Of a stretch of DNA of 64,000 bases, positions 36,706 to 46,045 are shown one piece after another. This stretch comes from Demequina sp. (lineage in GTDB: Bacteria; Actinomycetota; Actinomycetes; Actinomycetales; Demequinaceae), in the NCBI GenBank assembly GCA_024707205.1, contig JANQAD010000001.1:744001-808000 (forward strand), written 5' to 3'. A program made the translations under genes and the position numbers. Under the pieces are notes generated by a model. That model ran no database searches. It saw only the letters and a program-made list of their open reading frames with translations, and was not told the origin of the DNA. How positions within the stretch are numbered: position 1 is the stretch's first letter; every line of letters starts with the position of its first letter.

Positions 36706-37607
36706 GCGCCCTCCTTTGCCATGGTGATCCACGAGGTGTGAGTGCCGATGGGGGCCACGTGGCCGTGCCCGTCATTGAGGAAGACGCTCACCGTCATGTA
36801 GTGGACAAGACTCGAGGCCGCGGCCGGGTCAATCGATGTCGAGACGCCGGCGCACTCGTCGAACGTGCGCAGCCCGCGCGTCGTGAGCGTGGCCGTGTAC
36901 GTCCCCGCCGCCTTGTCTCCCGAGTAGTCAATGGCGGGCCGAGACTCGAGCTGCGAACCCACATACGCAACCCGGCCGTCGGGCGCCAGAACGTAGTGGG
37001 TCATCGTCATCACCAGATACGGCGCGATCGCCGGGTCCGCGTCCACGCTGAACGCGAACTCGCTCGCGTGCCACTCGCTGCCGAGCGTGACCCGCTGGCC
37101 CTGGGCGAGCACGTGATAGCCGGTGGCGTCGTGCAGCAGCGGGCGGCCGAAGGTCATGACCTGGAAGGCGTCGACGAACTGCGTGGTCCAGCCCTGGGTG
37201 AGGGTGCGCGCGTCCACCGCGCACGCGTCGGCGATGGACGCCGCGCGGAACACGGGGCCGTCCGCGGCGGGCGCTGGGATGTTCACCGTCTGGCCGTGCT
37301 GGTTGAGCACCTTCATGGAGCCGTCGTCGTAGGTGATGAGGCCGTCCTGAGCCTCCACGGGCACGCGCACGGTGCTCGCGGGCTCGAGCGGCTCGCTGCG
37401 CATCAGGTTCGGAAGAACCACCGCGGCCGTGGCCGCCATCGCCGCAATCACCAGCGACAGCCCGGCCGTGATGGCCCGACGCTTCCTCACCTCTCCCCGC
37501 ACCTCGCCCGCGAGCCGGGCGGCTACGACGGCGGAGGACAGCCGGTCGGCGGCGTCGGCGCCGACCTCGCCAGCGAGCGCGTCCAGGCGATCGATCATGT
37601 CGCTCAT
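36702..37607 (-). CDS. ECF-coupled single-pass membrane protein (sensor 1)
   Basis: A 301-residue protein with a cytoplasmic N-terminus of about 45 residues ending in RGEVRKRRAIT, one membrane helix (LSLVIAAMAATAAVV) and an outer domain of about 230 residues with cysteines at ADACAVD and FDECAGV and the phrase AAGTYTATLTTRGL. I see no zinc-binding anti-sigma motif. ATG overlaps the sigma stop by four bases. It likely controls or works with that sigma factor. Confidence 0.75.
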   Translation of the reverse strand: MSDMIDRLDALAGEVGADAADRLSSAVVAARLAGEVRGEVRKRRAITAGLSLVIAAMAATAAVVLPNLMRSEPLEPASTVRVPVEAQDGLITYDDGSMKVLNQHGQTVNIPAPAADGPVFRAASIADACAVDARTLTQGWTTQFVDAFQVMTFGRPLLHDATGYHVLAQGQRVTLGSEWHASEFAFSVDADPAIAPYLVMTMTHYVLAPDGRVAYVGSQLESRPAIDYSGDKAAGTYTATLTTRGLRTFDECAGVSTSIDPAAASSLVHYMTVSVFLNDGHGHVAPIGTHTSWITMAKEGA

Positions 37608-38152
37608 CGCCGCCTCCCCTTGCCGCCGTTGACGATGCGGATCGCGTCGTCATCGGCGGGCTCCACGTGATCGCCAAGCAACGGTCGCAGCACGGCGGCC
37701 GCGTCGAAGAGGTAGCGCTTCACCGTGCCTTGGTTGAGGTGCATCGCGGCCGCGACCTCCGGCACCGTCATGTCGTCCCAGTAGCGCAGCGCCACCGCGA
37801 TCCGCTGCTGGGGGGTCAGCGACAGGAGCGCCTTCTCCACGGCAACGCGCTGCGAGATCGCGGTCACGTGCTCAACGGGAGCGGGCACCTGGGCGAGGGT
37901 CGGCGCCTTCTCTCGCCAGCGTCGGGCCTTGCGGGAACGGTCGATTACCAGGGTCTTCATCGCCAGACGCACGTACTGCTCGGCGGCGGCGGGATCGCTC
38001 AGGCGAGGGCGGCGGACGAACGTCTTGACGATCGCCTCCTGCACCAGCTCCTCCGCGTCGCTTTGGGAGCCGGTGAGGATGAAGCCGTACGCGGCGAGGC
38101 GCGCGCCCGCGGTGCGGGTGAGCCCCGCGAGCACCTCGTCCAAGTCGGCCAT
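37604..38152 (-). CDS. ECF sigma factor 1 (SigE-like family)
   Basis: A 182-residue sigma-70 family protein. Region 2: LAAYGFILTGSQSDAEELVQEAIVKTF; region 4: LTPQQRIAVALRYWDDMTVPEVAAAM and GTVKRYLFDA. ATG after GGGAGAG. It heads an operon with sensor 1 and an oxidoreductase, and a CAACG-N16-CGT element upstream suggests autoregulation. Confidence 0.9.
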   Translation of the reverse strand: MADLDEVLAGLTRTAGARLAAYGFILTGSQSDAEELVQEAIVKTFVRRPRLSDPAAAEQYVRLAMKTLVIDRSRKARRWREKAPTLAQVPAPVEHVTAISQRVAVEKALLSLTPQQRIAVALRYWDDMTVPEVAAAMHLNQGTVKRYLFDAAAVLRPLLGDHVEPADDDAIRIVNGGKGRRR

Positions 38153-38176
38153 GACTCTCCCTCGATTGCCACCAAA

Positions 38177-38200
38177 ACGCTTGAAGGGCGCGGATCGTTG
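38177..38200 (-). promoter_or_regulatory. Candidate ECF-type promoter CAACG-N16-CGT
   Basis: CAACG and CGTTTT with a 16-base spacer, 25 bases before the sigma start. The identical layout precedes the sigma gene at 50159. Confidence 0.4.
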
Positions 38201-38223
38201 TGCGGCAATTCAGGGTAGTGCCG

Positions 38224-39060
38224 CTAATGGGTCACGGGAATGAACGGCCACGACGGCAGGCCCGAGACGATCCGCACGTCCCCGAACTCGCTCACGACGG
38301 TCTCGCCGCTGGGCCGGGCGACCATCACGCGCGCGTCGTAGGTGCCCGCGGGGATCTCCGAGCGGTCCACCGCGCGCGGGCCGCCCTGGCAGAACGGGTC
38401 CGGCGTGAGGGTCAGGAACAGCCCGGGGTCGTCGAGCGGCATGTCGTCCACGACCCCGTAGCGGGCGGTGAAGCCCCACCACGAGCCGTCGTCCGCGATG
38501 AGCGCGAGCGTGACCCGCACGCTCGCCGGGTACTCGCGCATGATCTCGGACACGGCCAGCTGATAGAACATCGCGCCGTCGCGGCTGTACAGGGGGATGG
38601 GGTAGTTGGGAGGGAGGCCGTCCGAGAGGCCGTAGATGCGCGCGGCCTCGATCCACGTTGGCAGCGGCGGCATCGAGCCCGGATACGGGATCGCGTCCAT
38701 GGCCACCGGGACGTCCGGGATCTGCTGGCACGCGACGGCCTCCTGGGTGACGAAGGCGCCGCCTGGCGTCACCAGGTAGCCGGTCGTGTCCAGGTGTGGC
38801 AAGGGCCGACGCTCGCTCACCTCCGCCTGCCCACTCGGCGAGGGGTCGGGGCTCAGTCGGGCGTCGTGGGGCGTCGCCACTACCGCCGCGCCAAACGCGA
38901 TCGCGGCTGTCACGCCCGCCGCAGCGGCGACGTTTGCCCGACGCTTCCCTCGCCTCACGCGCGCCCGCAGGCTCTCCCTGAGGGCGGAGTTGGCCAGGCG
39001 GTCGTGGGCGCCCGCCGAGCCGCGCTCCGCGTACGCCTTCAACTCGCTGCCGAGGTCCAC
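38224..39060 (-). CDS. ECF-coupled single-pass membrane protein (sensor 2)
   Basis: A 278-residue protein. Basic juxtamembrane RARVRRGKRRANV, one membrane helix (AAAAGVTAAIAFGAAVV), then an outer domain with AVACQQIP, PDPFCQGG and PAGTYDARVMV. GTG start overlapping the sigma stop by one base. Same architecture as sensors 1, 3 and 4, with little sequence identity in the outer domain. The word GCCCGACGCT encodes part of KRRA. Confidence 0.75.
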   Translation of the reverse strand: MDLGSELKAYAERGSAGAHDRLANSALRESLRARVRRGKRRANVAAAAGVTAAIAFGAAVVATPHDARLSPDPSPSGQAEVSERRPLPHLDTTGYLVTPGGAFVTQEAVACQQIPDVPVAMDAIPYPGSMPPLPTWIEAARIYGLSDGLPPNYPIPLYSRDGAMFYQLAVSEIMREYPASVRVTLALIADDGSWWGFTARYGVVDDMPLDDPGLFLTLTPDPFCQGGPRAVDRSEIPAGTYDARVMVARPSGETVVSEFGDVRIVSGLPSWPFIPVTH

Positions 39061-39523
39061 TAGGACGCTCTCCTTGTGAGAATCGGCACCGGGTCCATGA
39101 CCGGATCGATGGGGCCGAGCGTGGCGGTGAGCCGCGCCAAGGCGTCCGCGAGCGCGCGTTCCACGGACGCCTCGGGGATCCCCAAGGTGGTCGCGATCTG
39201 CGGGATCGTGAGGCGATCATGGTGGCGCAGCACCGTCACGGTGCGCTCTCGCGGAGTGAGCGGCGCGAGCGCATCGCCGATCCTGTCCGGCGGGCCGGGC
39301 TCGTGTTGCTGTGCTGCGTGACGAGTCACGTTCGCGACGCGCATGGCCTCCTTTACCAGGTGCTCCGCGGCGGGGCCGGGCGCTCGGCGCCGGGAGAACA
39401 CGCGCACGATCCGTCCTCGACGAGCCTGTCGCCGGCCTGTTGCGAGCCGGTCAGCAGGAAGCCGTAGGCCGCGAGGCGACCCGCGGCCGCGTCGAGCAGC
39501 CTGCCTATCGGGTCGTCAGCCAT
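39060..39523 (-). CDS. ECF sigma factor 2, frameshifted
   Basis: About 154 residues when repaired. N-terminal frame: LLDAAAGRLAAYGFLLTGSQ; second frame: VRVFSRRRAPG through region 4 LTPRERTVTVLRHHDRLTIPQIATTLGI. One base is missing near 39411 (CC on the plus strand); adding it gives LVEDGIVRVFSRRR. Region 2 is short and diverged compared with the other three sigma factors. Coupled to sensor 2. Confidence 0.75.
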
Positions 39524-39576
39524 GACAGAAGCCCTCCACCACCTGAGAACGGAATGGGCGACGTTCTCGGTTCAGG

Positions 39577-40834
39577 CTAGCTCGCGATTCCCAGGTACAC
39601 CCAGGTCTGCATCGCGGCCGCGTCGAAGTCGATGCTGACATCGGGGTAGGCGGCGTTGACCGCGTCAAGGTCGATGCCGTCGATGACGAGGTATACCGCG
39701 CCCTTGGGCGGCGAATACTCGAACGTGATCACGCAGTCCAGTTGAGCGTCCGGAGGGGGGTGCGTCGTCGGACCACGCGAGCTGCGTTGCGTCTGCGTTC
39801 CACCCCAGCGGCTCCGCGATCTTTGGCCCGCCGCTGGCGACGACGAGCCAGGCGTCGTGGTCCGCGTACCACCGCCTGGTCTGCGGCGAATCTGCGTCGA
39901 TGACCAGGTTGCCCTCCTCGAGCAGCCCGCCGAGAGGCCGCAGGCCGGGGAAACTCGCCGTGTACGTCATCGAACGGCCGTTGGGCAGGCCCGCCCCCAT
40001 GAGGTCCTGATACGGGCGGCAACTCGCCTCGGTTGGCCGCGGCACCAAGAACGCCTGGAACACATCGCCCGTGGGTCCGTGGGGGTCCGCGGGTGGCGCC
40101 GCCTGCGCCTTGACGTACTCCTCGACGTCGTCCACAGTCACCGTGAGCGGACCGCCGGGATCCACGATCGTCGCTACCGGCCCGCCGCCGTCTCCCACTC
40201 GCGAGAACTGCAGCACCAGGTGATATGTCACCTTTCCAGACGAGTTCCCGGGCGAGTTGTCCCCGCACGCCCCCGGTCGCGGCGCGTTCACGTGGAGGTT
40301 CGCGCCGCCGCCCTCACTCAGCGGCGCGTACTGCTCTTCGGTGACGCCAACGATGGTGCCGAGCTTCACCGCAACCGTGCGCGCGCGCACGATGGTGTGG
40401 CCGCGCAGCCCGATATTGCCCTGCCATGACACCGCGGCCTGGCCCGCCGAGTACCCCGCGAAATTCGCGTGGGTGTTCCCGCTGCTATCGGTGAGCACCC
40501 AGTCGCCCTGCGGTTCGTCAAAGTAATAGCCCGCGTCCGAGATGTACTCCGTAGTTCCCGACTCCACCACCCACGGCTCTCCGCACACGAGCTCGCTCAG
40601 GTGTCGCGAGAGCTCCTGCGCCGGCGGCGCCTGGCCCACGCCCGGAAGGGCCGACGCTATGGCCACCACCCCCACCACGGCGACTACGGCAGTGGCCGCC
40701 GTGGCGACGGCGCGGTTGCGCCTGCGCGAGCGGATGCGTTCGCGGGTGGTCGGCTCCTGGTCCGCGACGGCCGACGCCACCTGGGCGCCGTGCGACTGGG
40801 CCCACTCTTCAAGGTTCTCCCTCAGCCCGCTCAT
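39577..40834 (-). CDS. ECF-coupled single-pass membrane protein (sensor 3), frameshifted
   Basis: About 418 residues when repaired. Cytoplasmic N-terminus with RERIRSRRRNRAVA, a membrane helix (TAATAVVAVVGVVAIASAL), then an outer domain with cysteines at SELVCGEP, PGACGDN and EASCRPYQ. The frame breaks at the GGGGGG run 39755-39760; dropping one base restores LDCVITFEYSPPKGAVYLVIDG and ends in WVYLGIAS. ATG overlaps the sigma 3 stop by four bases. Confidence 0.75.
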
Positions 40835-41358
40835 GTCACGACCTCCGTGACGGCGCTGCGCTCGCCCTCGTCGTCCTCGCCGAGCAGCGGGGCGAGCGCC
40901 CGGCGCCCATCTTGCAGGTAGCCCTTGACCGTGCCCTCGGCGATGCGCATCGCGTCCGCGATGGTCGCGACTGGGAGGTCCTCCCAGTAGTACATCGCGA
41001 TGACCGCGCGCACGCGCGGGGCGAGGGCGCCCAGCGCCGTGGCCACGGCGTCCGCTTCGGCGACCTCGTCTGCGGGGCCGGCAACAGCGTCGGGCCGCGG
41101 CAGACTGGGCGCCGCGCGGTGCCAACGTGCCTGCTTTCTGAGGCCGTCGATGTGGATGGTGCGGATGGCCGCGCGGACGTACGCCTCCGCTTGGGGGAGG
41201 TTGGTGAGGCGGCGCGGCCGAGCGCACACCTTGACGATCGCTGCCTGCACCAGTTCCTCCGCCTCCGCGTGACTGCCCGTGAGGAGGAACGCGTACGCGC
41301 CGAGGCGCGGCAGGGAATGCCGATACAGCTGGGCGATAACGTCCGGCTGCGATATCAC
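40831..41358 (-). CDS. ECF sigma factor 3 (SigE-like family)
   Basis: A 175-residue sigma factor. Region 2: LGAYAFLLTGSHAEAEELVQAAIVKV; region 4: LAPRVRAVIAMYYWEDLPVATIADAMRI and GTVKGYLQDG. GTG start behind GGAGGG. No CAACG-N16-CGT element found upstream, unlike sigma 1 and sigma 4. Confidence 0.88.
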   Translation of the reverse strand: MISQPDVIAQLYRHSLPRLGAYAFLLTGSHAEAEELVQAAIVKVCARPRRLTNLPQAEAYVRAAIRTIHIDGLRKQARWHRAAPSLPRPDAVAGPADEVAEADAVATALGALAPRVRAVIAMYYWEDLPVATIADAMRIAEGTVKGYLQDGRRALAPLLGEDDEGERSAVTEVVT

Positions 41359-41388
41359 GCGTCCCTCCCCTCTATGCAGGGATAACGC

Positions 41389-41631
41389 TCAGTGGGCGGT
41401 CCAGGTGGGGAGGCGGTCTGGATGGCTGATGCGGCGGAGTTTCGTGGCGGAGACGATGATCGCGCCCACGGCGAGAATCGAGATCAGCACCGCCCCCTCC
41501 CACGTCACCATGGGCTCCGCTCCGCATTGCGAGAAGGTCTCACCGTCCACACACCAACCGCCCCAGAACCCCCACGCGGCTGCGAGGGCGAGCACGCTAA
41601 GCGCGATCACCGACCACCACAGCCACCTCAT
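41389..41631 (-). CDS. Small two-helix membrane protein
   Basis: An 80-residue protein: MRWLWWSVIALSVLALAAAW, a short loop with two cysteines (GWCVDGETFSQCGAEP), a second helix (GAVLISILAVGAIIVSA) and a basic tail. No family recognised. The upstream in-frame extension looks like antisense noise, so I start at the ATG. Confidence 0.5.
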   Translation of the reverse strand: MRWLWWSVIALSVLALAAAWGFWGGWCVDGETFSQCGAEPMVTWEGAVLISILAVGAIIVSATKLRRISHPDRLPTWTAH

Positions 41632-41742
41632 GATCCCGACGGTAGTCCCATGGCGCGTCGTGATGCGAGCCGGATGACGTGCCGAAGCCACACCCGCGTC
41701 TCCGCATTTTTGGAATTCCGAAAATAGCTGAACACGGGTGGG

Positions 41743-41819
41743 TCCTGCGACTGCGCGCAGGATGACCGCAGGTCCTGCGCGGGGCGACGGCGGGTGCTGC
41801 GCACTGCGACTACGCGCAG
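41743..41819. repeat. Short hairpin repeat, copies 2 and 3
   Basis: Copy 2 (41743-41762) is TCCTGCG-ACTGCG-CGCAGGA followed by TGACC; copy 3 (41804-41819) is CTGCG-ACTACG-CGCAG followed by CGTGACG. They lie between a small membrane-protein gene and the end of topA and match the element at 15882. Confidence 0.6.
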
Positions 41820-41836
41820 CGTGACGCGCGGGGGTT

Positions 41837-44496
41837 CTACTTCTTCTTGGCCGCAGGCTTCCGCTTGGCCGGGGCGCGGCGTGCCGCGGGCTTCTTGGCC
41901 GGGCCCTTCGCGCGCTTCTCGGCGAGCAGCTCCACCGCCCGCTCGGGCGTGAGGGACTCCACCGTGTCGCCACGTGGGATCGTCACATTCGTGACGCCGT
42001 CCGTGATGTAGTCGCCGAAGCGACCCGACTTCGCGACGATCGGCTTCTCCGAGACCGGGTCCACCCCAAACTCCGCGAGCGGCGGCGCCGCCGTGCGGCC
42101 GCGGCCGCGCTTGGGCTCCGCGTAGATCGCGAGGGCCTCGTCAAGGGTGATGTCGAGAAGCTGGTCCTCGCTCGCCAGCGTGCGCGAGTCCGTGCCCTTC
42201 TTCAGGTACGGCCCGTACCGCCCGTTCTGCGCGGTGATCTCCTCGCCGTCCGGCGAGACGCCAACCACGCGCGGGAGCGACATGAGCTTGACCGCGTCCT
42301 CGAGCGTCACCGAGTCCAGCATCATCGACTTGAAAAGCGACGCCGTGCGCGGCTTGGCCTTCGAGTCCTCGGGCAGCACCTCGGTCACGTACGGCCCAAA
42401 GCGCCCGGCCTTCGCCACCACCGGCAGCCCCGTCACGGGGTGGTCCCCAAGGGAGCGCTCGTCGCCGCCCTGCGAGGCGAACAGCTCCTCCGCCTTGGCC
42501 ACGGTCAGCTCGTCCGGCGCCACGTCCTCCGGCACTGACGCGCGCTGCGTCTCGCCGTCCACCTCGCGCTCGATGTACGGCCCGTACCGGCCCACGCGCA
42601 GCGAGATCCCGTCACCGACGGGAAAAGTGTTGATGGCGCGAGCGTCGATCTCGCCCAGGTCATCTACCAGGTGCTTCAGCCCTTCCTCGCGCCCCTCCGC
42701 GTCGCCCGCACCGGACCCGAAGTAGAACTTCGACAGCCACTCGGTGGAGTCCGCCTCACCCCGCGCGATGCGGTCGAGGTCCTCCTCCATGTCCGCCGTG
42801 AAGTCGTAGTCGATGAGCCAACCGAAGTGCTGCTCCATGAGCCCAACGATCGCGAACCCGATCCACGTGGGGATGAGCGCCTGCTTGTCGATCCGCACGT
42901 ACCCGCGCGCCACGATCAGGTCCACCGTGGCCGCGTAGGTCGAGGGCCGCCCGAACTTGCGGTCCTCGAGCTCCTTGATCATCGAGCCCTGCGTGAAGCG
43001 CGGCGGCGGCGTGGTCGCGTGGCTCACCGGCTCCAGGCCCGACGCTGTCACGGCCTGGCCCTCGGAAAGCTGCGGTAGGCGTTCCTCGGCTTCGGTGACG
43101 TGCGTCTTCTTCTCGGATTCGTACCGGGATTCCTCGCGCGACTCCTCGTACGCGGCCAGGAAGCCCGGCGACGTGATGATGGTGCCGGACGCGGAGAACT
43201 CGACCGCGTGCCCGGCCGACGACACGGCGCCCAGGCGCACCGTGGACGTGGTCCCAATGGCGTCGTTCATCTGCGACGCGACCGTGCGCTTCCAGATGAG
43301 CTCGTACATGCGGAACTCGTCGCCGCGCAGCTCCGCGCGAACGGAGTCCGGCGTGCGGAAGCGGTCGCCGGCGGGGCGGATCGCCTCGTGCGCCTCCTGC
43401 GCATTGGAGTCGGAGGAGGCGTAGACGCGGGCCGTCGCGGACACCGAGTCGGACCCGTAGAGCTCCGCCGCCTGCGAGCGTGCGGCGCGGATGGCCTCGC
43501 CGGAAAGCGTGGGCGAGTCGGTTCTCATATAGGTGATGAATCCGCGCTCGTAGAGTCCCTGCGCAACGCGCATCGCGTCGCGGGCGCCGAGGCGCAACTT
43601 GCGCGACGCCTCCTGGATCAGCGTGGACGTGATGAACGGAGCGGCGGGCCTGCGCTTGTACGGCTTGGACTCCACACCCACCACGGAGAAGTCGGACCCC
43701 GCCAGTCCCGCGGCCAGCGAGCCCGCCGTGGAAGCGGTGACGTGGAAGACCTTGTCGTTCTTGAGCACGCCGCGGTCGTCGAAGTCCTTGCCAATCGCCA
43801 CCCGGCGACCATCGACCGAGGTGAGGCGGGCGGTGAAGCCGCGCCCAGCGTCGGGCCCCTGCGTGGCGGCGAACGAAGCGGTGAGATCCCAGTACTCCGC
43901 CGACTGGAACGCCATGCGCTCCCGCTCGCGGTCCACCACCAGCCGCAGCGCGATGGACTGCACGCGGCCGGCGCTCAGACCCTGCTGGATCTTGCGCCAC
44001 AGCACCGGCGAGACCTCATAGCCGTAGAGGCGGTCGAGGATGCGGCGGGCCTCCTGGGCCTCCACCAGCTCCATGTCGAGCTCGCGGGGCTGTTCCAGGG
44101 CCCGGGCAATCCCCTCGCGCGTGATCTCGTGGAACGCGAGGCGCTTGACGGGCACCTTGGGCTGGAGCACCTCGAGCAGGTGCCACGCGATGGCCTCTCC
44201 TCGCGGTCCTCATCGGTTGCGAGGTAGACCTCGCTCGCGTCCTTGAGCCGCGACTTGATGTCCGCGACAACCTTCTTCTTCTCCGGCGACACCACGTAAT
44301 AAGGAGCGAATCCGTTCTCCACATCCACCGCGAACTTGCCGACGGAGCCCTCACGCTTGCCCGCGGGCAGCTCGCTCGGCTGCGGCAGGTCACGGATGTG
44401 GCCAACACTCGAGACGACGTCGTAGTCGTCGCCAAGATAGCCACCGATGGTGCGGGACTTGGTTGGCGACTCGACGATGACGAGCTTGCGGGGCAT
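41837..44496 (-). CDS. topA: DNA topoisomerase I, frameshifted
   Basis: About 886 residues when repaired. TOPRIM domain starts KLVIVESPTKSRTIGGYLG; the catalytic tyrosine is in GFITYMRTDSPTLS; several C-terminal topoisomerase repeats (RYGPYLKKGTD, RFGDYITDG) replace zinc fingers and the protein ends in a Lys/Ala-rich tail, typical of actinobacteria. The break at CC 44199-44200 falls inside the metal-binding motif: the sequence reads DEDREE where DEDREGEAIAWH is expected, one base short. Because topA is essential, this is almost certainly an assembly error. Confidence 0.95.
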
Positions 44497-44579
44497 GGTG
44501 CCTGCTTTCGTGGGGGTGGAACGCACACAGGATACATAGGCGGTCCAGCGCCGCAACTCATGGGTGGGAACATGGGGGC

Positions 44580-45392
44580 ATGCCCCTGGTCACCCAAGCA
44601 CTGTCCGACGCTGTGCTCGCCGCCATGCGAGAGGCCACCGATGCGGAGGTCATGCCACGCTGGCGATCTCTCTCGTCCGATGATGTGCGGACCAAGGCCG
44701 GGCCCTGGGACTTGGTGACCGACGCTGACGTGCTGGCCGAGCGCAGGCTCACCGCATCGCTCGCTTCGCTGCTGGACATCCCGGTGGTTGGGGAGGAGGC
44801 GACGGCGGCTTCGCCGGAGCTGCTCGAGCTGGTCTCGGCAACCGAGGCCTGCTGGGTCGTGGACCCCGTTGACGGCACGCGCAACTTCGTCCACGGGCAG
44901 GAGGACTTCGCGTGCATGGTCGCGCTGATCGAGGGCGGCCGCACGCAGGGCGCATGGATCACCTACCCGGCCGTGGACCGCGAGATGCATGGGGCGCTTG
45001 GAATTGGGACTTTCATCGACGGCGCGCGAGTCGCCGCGCCCGAGCCGCCCGAGCCGTCGGCACTGCGCGGTGCGCTGGGAGCGCGGGCGTTCGTGCGCGA
45101 CGTCGAGGGCGTGTACGCGGCGGCCGCGACGCTTGGCCCCGTCCGCGACATCCGCTTCTGCGCGGGCTGGGACTACCTGGACGTCGTCGAGGGGCTCAAG
45201 GACTACGTGCTGTTCACGCGAACGCTGCCGTGGGACCACGCGCCCGGTTCACTGCTGGTGCGCGAGGCCGGCCTCGACTCGCGGCGCCCCAACGGCGACG
45301 AGTACCTTCCCGGCGACGGCAAGCCCGGGCTGCTGACGGCGCACCCGAGCGTGTGGGAGCGGATCTCGCAGGCGGTGCTGCCCGCGCTCTGA
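44580..45392 (+). CDS. Inositol-monophosphatase-family phosphatase
   Basis: A 270-residue metal-dependent phosphatase with GEE near residue 72, DPVDGTRNFVHG and WDHAPGSLLVREAG, the three metal-site motifs. Substrate may be inositol phosphate, histidinol phosphate or PAP. ATG start shared with the topA divergent region. Its 3' end converges on the next gene 7 bp away. Confidence 0.9.
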   Translation: MPLVTQALSDAVLAAMREATDAEVMPRWRSLSSDDVRTKAGPWDLVTDADVLAERRLTASLASLLDIPVVGEEATAASPELLELVSATEACWVVDPVDGTRNFVHGQEDFACMVALIEGGRTQGAWITYPAVDREMHGALGIGTFIDGARVAAPEPPEPSALRGALGARAFVRDVEGVYAAAATLGPVRDIRFCAGWDYLDVVEGLKDYVLFTRTLPWDHAPGSLLVREAGLDSRRPNGDEYLPGDGKPGLLTAHPSVWERISQAVLPAL

Positions 45393-45399
45393 GCTGGTG

Positions 45400-45990
45400 C
45401 TAGCGGCGCTCTAGATCCGGCAGGTCGGCGACGTTGATGACCTCATACATCGCGCGGCCGCACAGCACGGGCGCGTGAGCGCCAGAGCGGATCACTTCGC
45501 GCACCACCGCGAAGACGTCCTCGCGCGAGTGCGTTGCCGGGTCCACCGTGAGGGTGACTTCGTAGTCCACGCCGGAGCGCATGATCAGCTCGAGCGAGGA
45601 GCGCGCGCTGGCGCAACCGGCGCACGCGATCTCGATGCTCACCCAGTCCAGGAGCGGCAGCACCTCGGCGAGCGCGTGCGGGTTGGCTCCGGCGGTACGC
45701 AGCCCCACCCCGTAGCCGAACTCGCGCACGCGTGCCATCGCCGCCGCGAGGCCGACGTTCGCGGTGGGCTCGGCGCCCTGGAACACCACGGCGTCCACGA
45801 GGCCGCGCCGGTCGGCGAGCACCCAGCTCAGCTCATCCCACGCGAACCTGCCCTCCGCGCCGGGGACCGCGAGGGTCACGGCGGCGGCCAGGCGACCGGG
45901 CCAGGCGTGGGAGTCGGCGAGTTCGAACGCGCCAATGGAGAGCTGCTCGGCGCGCGAGAGCGCGCCCGGGGACAGGGCAGTTGTGGTCAC
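45400..45990 (-). CDS. Radical-SAM (NrdG-activase-like) relative lacking the Fe-S cysteine loop
   Basis: A 196-residue protein whose parts line up with actinobacterial anaerobic ribonucleotide-reductase activating proteins: WPGRLAAAV, RRGLVDAVVFQGAEPT (normally FSGGEPT), VREFGYGVGLRTAGANP, LAEVLPLLDWV and SGVDYEVTLTVDP. The stretch that should hold CX3CX2C between WPGRLAAAVTLA and RFAWDEL is absent, leaving only three unrelated cysteines. It cannot bind the usual cluster, so it is a non-catalytic relative or a decaying gene. Confidence 0.65.
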   Translation of the reverse strand: MTTTALSPGALSRAEQLSIGAFELADSHAWPGRLAAAVTLAVPGAEGRFAWDELSWVLADRRGLVDAVVFQGAEPTANVGLAAAMARVREFGYGVGLRTAGANPHALAEVLPLLDWVSIEIACAGCASARSSLELIMRSGVDYEVTLTVDPATHSREDVFAVVREVIRSGAHAPVLCGRAMYEVINVADLPDLERR

Positions 45991-46045
45991 CCATAGACCG
46001 TAAGGGCCGTTCGCGGCGATTTCCCCGGACCTTGGGCCCGACGCT

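Noticed and set aside
36702..41358. Membrane partners as classical zinc-binding anti-sigma factors
   Set aside because: No H-x3-C-x2-C motif in the cytoplasmic N-termini, so I describe them only as coupled membrane proteins.
43975..44556. Separate short protein upstream of topA
   Set aside because: It is the N-terminal part of topA cut off by a one-base loss in the DEDREGE motif.
45400..45990. Functional anaerobic ribonucleotide-reductase activase
   Set aside because: The Fe-S cysteine motif is absent and there is no nrdD neighbour.
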